Of a stretch of 64,000 nucleotides of DNA, positions 63,358 to 64,000 are shown piece by piece. This stretch comes from Bretschneidera sinensis (Eukaryota; Streptophyta; Magnoliopsida; Brassicales; Akaniaceae). The position numbers and the translations under genes were made by a program. Within the stretch, counting starts at the first letter, position 1. Every line of letters starts with the position of its first letter. The stretch lies in contig CM043699.1 of assembly GCA_023935145.1 (NCBI GenBank), forward strand, positions 124,261,036-124,325,035, read 5' to 3'. The notes beneath the pieces were generated by a model. The model was given only the letters and a program-made list of their open reading frames with translations, was not told the origin of the DNA and made no database searches.

Positions 63358-64000
63358 TGTTGGGATTTGCTAAAGAATTAAACGGATGAAAAGTTCAGCA
63401 TCAGGTCCAGGTTGTGCGTCGCGGCCTCCAGCAAGTGGAAGAAGTCCTCCTTCAGGTGTGCGTCATGGCACGGACCAGCCGTGCTACGACCTCCAGCAAG
63501 ACAGCAAGTTTCCTCTGTTCTGAGCCTCAGCACGCTCTGTTCTGAGCCTCAGCACGAAGCACACCTGACACCAATTTTTTCAGCACTTTGAGATGGTGTG
63601 TGGGACTTAGTTAACACGCACAAGATTACTTAGATTCTTAGAGAGTCATGAGTCTTTAGTTCTTGAGATCTAAGGGTTGAGATTGATCTCAAAGATTAGA
63701 TGAGGTAGTCATTGCTCTATATAAAGGGTCTTCTAACAACAAGTGAAGACATCATCATCTCAACAAGAGAGAATGACATATGAATGTGTGTGAAATAGAA
63801 TACATGGTGTGTGAGAGTGCAAAGACACTAAACATAAGAGAGACTTATTCAAGAGAGGCTGGTTGTTTAGAGAGAGAGTAGTATAGATTGGAGATTCAAG
63901 GGCTTTGTAATTGGAATTTTGTTGGGAAAAATTCCAGGGAAACACTTAGTCCTTATCACTTTCTTTTTCTCTTCTTTCATTCTTCAAGAACAAGAGGGTT
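63358..64000 (+). repeat. Element G 3' LTR, incomplete at window end
   Basis: TGTTGGGATTTGCTAAAG onward, matching 58604 onward to about 59246. TATA box 63718-63726. Confidence 0.9.

Larger units (their letters stand above)
58604..64000 (+). mobile_element. Element G: Ty1/copia (TNT1/Tork-like), running off the window
   Basis: 5' LTR 58604-59465, primer site 59467-59478, gag-pol remnant 59702-63276, polypurine tract 63346-63357, 3' LTR from 63358, incomplete at the window end. The same internal family as element F, including the same RT deletion. The left flank is element H gag; the right target duplication is outside the window. Confidence 0.92.

Noticed and set aside
1..64000. Host protein genes, tRNA or rRNA genes, resistance-gene or secondary-metabolite clusters
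   Set aside because: I looked for conserved non-transposon domains on both strands and found none. tRNA-like strings here are primer binding sites only.

Overview
This window is a stretch of a large, repeat-rich flowering-plant nuclear genome. The evidence is AT-rich DNA, plant-type Ty3/gypsy and Ty1/copia long-terminal-repeat (LTR) retrotransposons with tRNA-Asp and tRNA-iMet primer sites, and a plant L1-type LINE. I find no host gene, no structural RNA gene and no bacterial-type feature. Almost every base belongs to a mobile element, and nearly all coding regions are decayed. The exception is one intact 812-codon gag-protease ORF on the minus strand (44209-46647). The species cannot be named from the sequence.

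The layout is a set of nested insertions, most of which can be ordered by their 5-bp target-site duplications (TSDs). The host element, A, is a chromodomain-type Ty3/gypsy element on the plus strand. It enters from the left edge and ends near 51248. Its roughly 4 kb of sequence is split into four blocks (1-266, 14462-16574, 28721-29935, 50815-51248) by three insertions. (1) A solo Del/Tekay-like LTR (267-14461, TSD TTGAC/TTGAT) lies in the protease active-site codons. It is itself split by a complete Del/Tekay-like element B (2326-14273, TSD GTTCA). B carries a solo LTR in its gag region and another in its 3' LTR. (2) A 12.1-kb compound element C (16575-28720, TSD ATTGT) lies in the integrase zinc-binding region. 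It is two gag-type Athila-like elements joined tail to tail. (3) A minus-strand solo LTR (29936-50814, TSD ATATA/ATACA) lies just after the chromodomain. It is split by a gag-only Athila-like element D (30346-37032, TSD AAGAC) and by copia element F (37372-49953, TSD ATAGC). F is split in turn by the young gag-only element E (41177-48196, TSD GGTAC).

Right of A lie a second chromodomain-type gypsy element H on the minus strand (about 51.4-58.6 kb), interrupted by a 5'-truncated LINE (55061-57289), and then a second copia element G of the same family as F (58604 to the window end).

The elements depend on one another. C, D and E carry gag-protease ORFs but no complete pol. F and G share the same deletion in reverse transcriptase. 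All of these must have moved using enzymes from other elements. The strongest finding is compound C. It has one TSD, two U3 outer ends, and a central U5-to-U5 joint that keeps the LTR-to-primer-site spacer plus one primer-site base on each side. This is what integration of two end-joined cDNAs would leave. Its four LTRs pair crosswise, which suggests a later inversion inside the compound.
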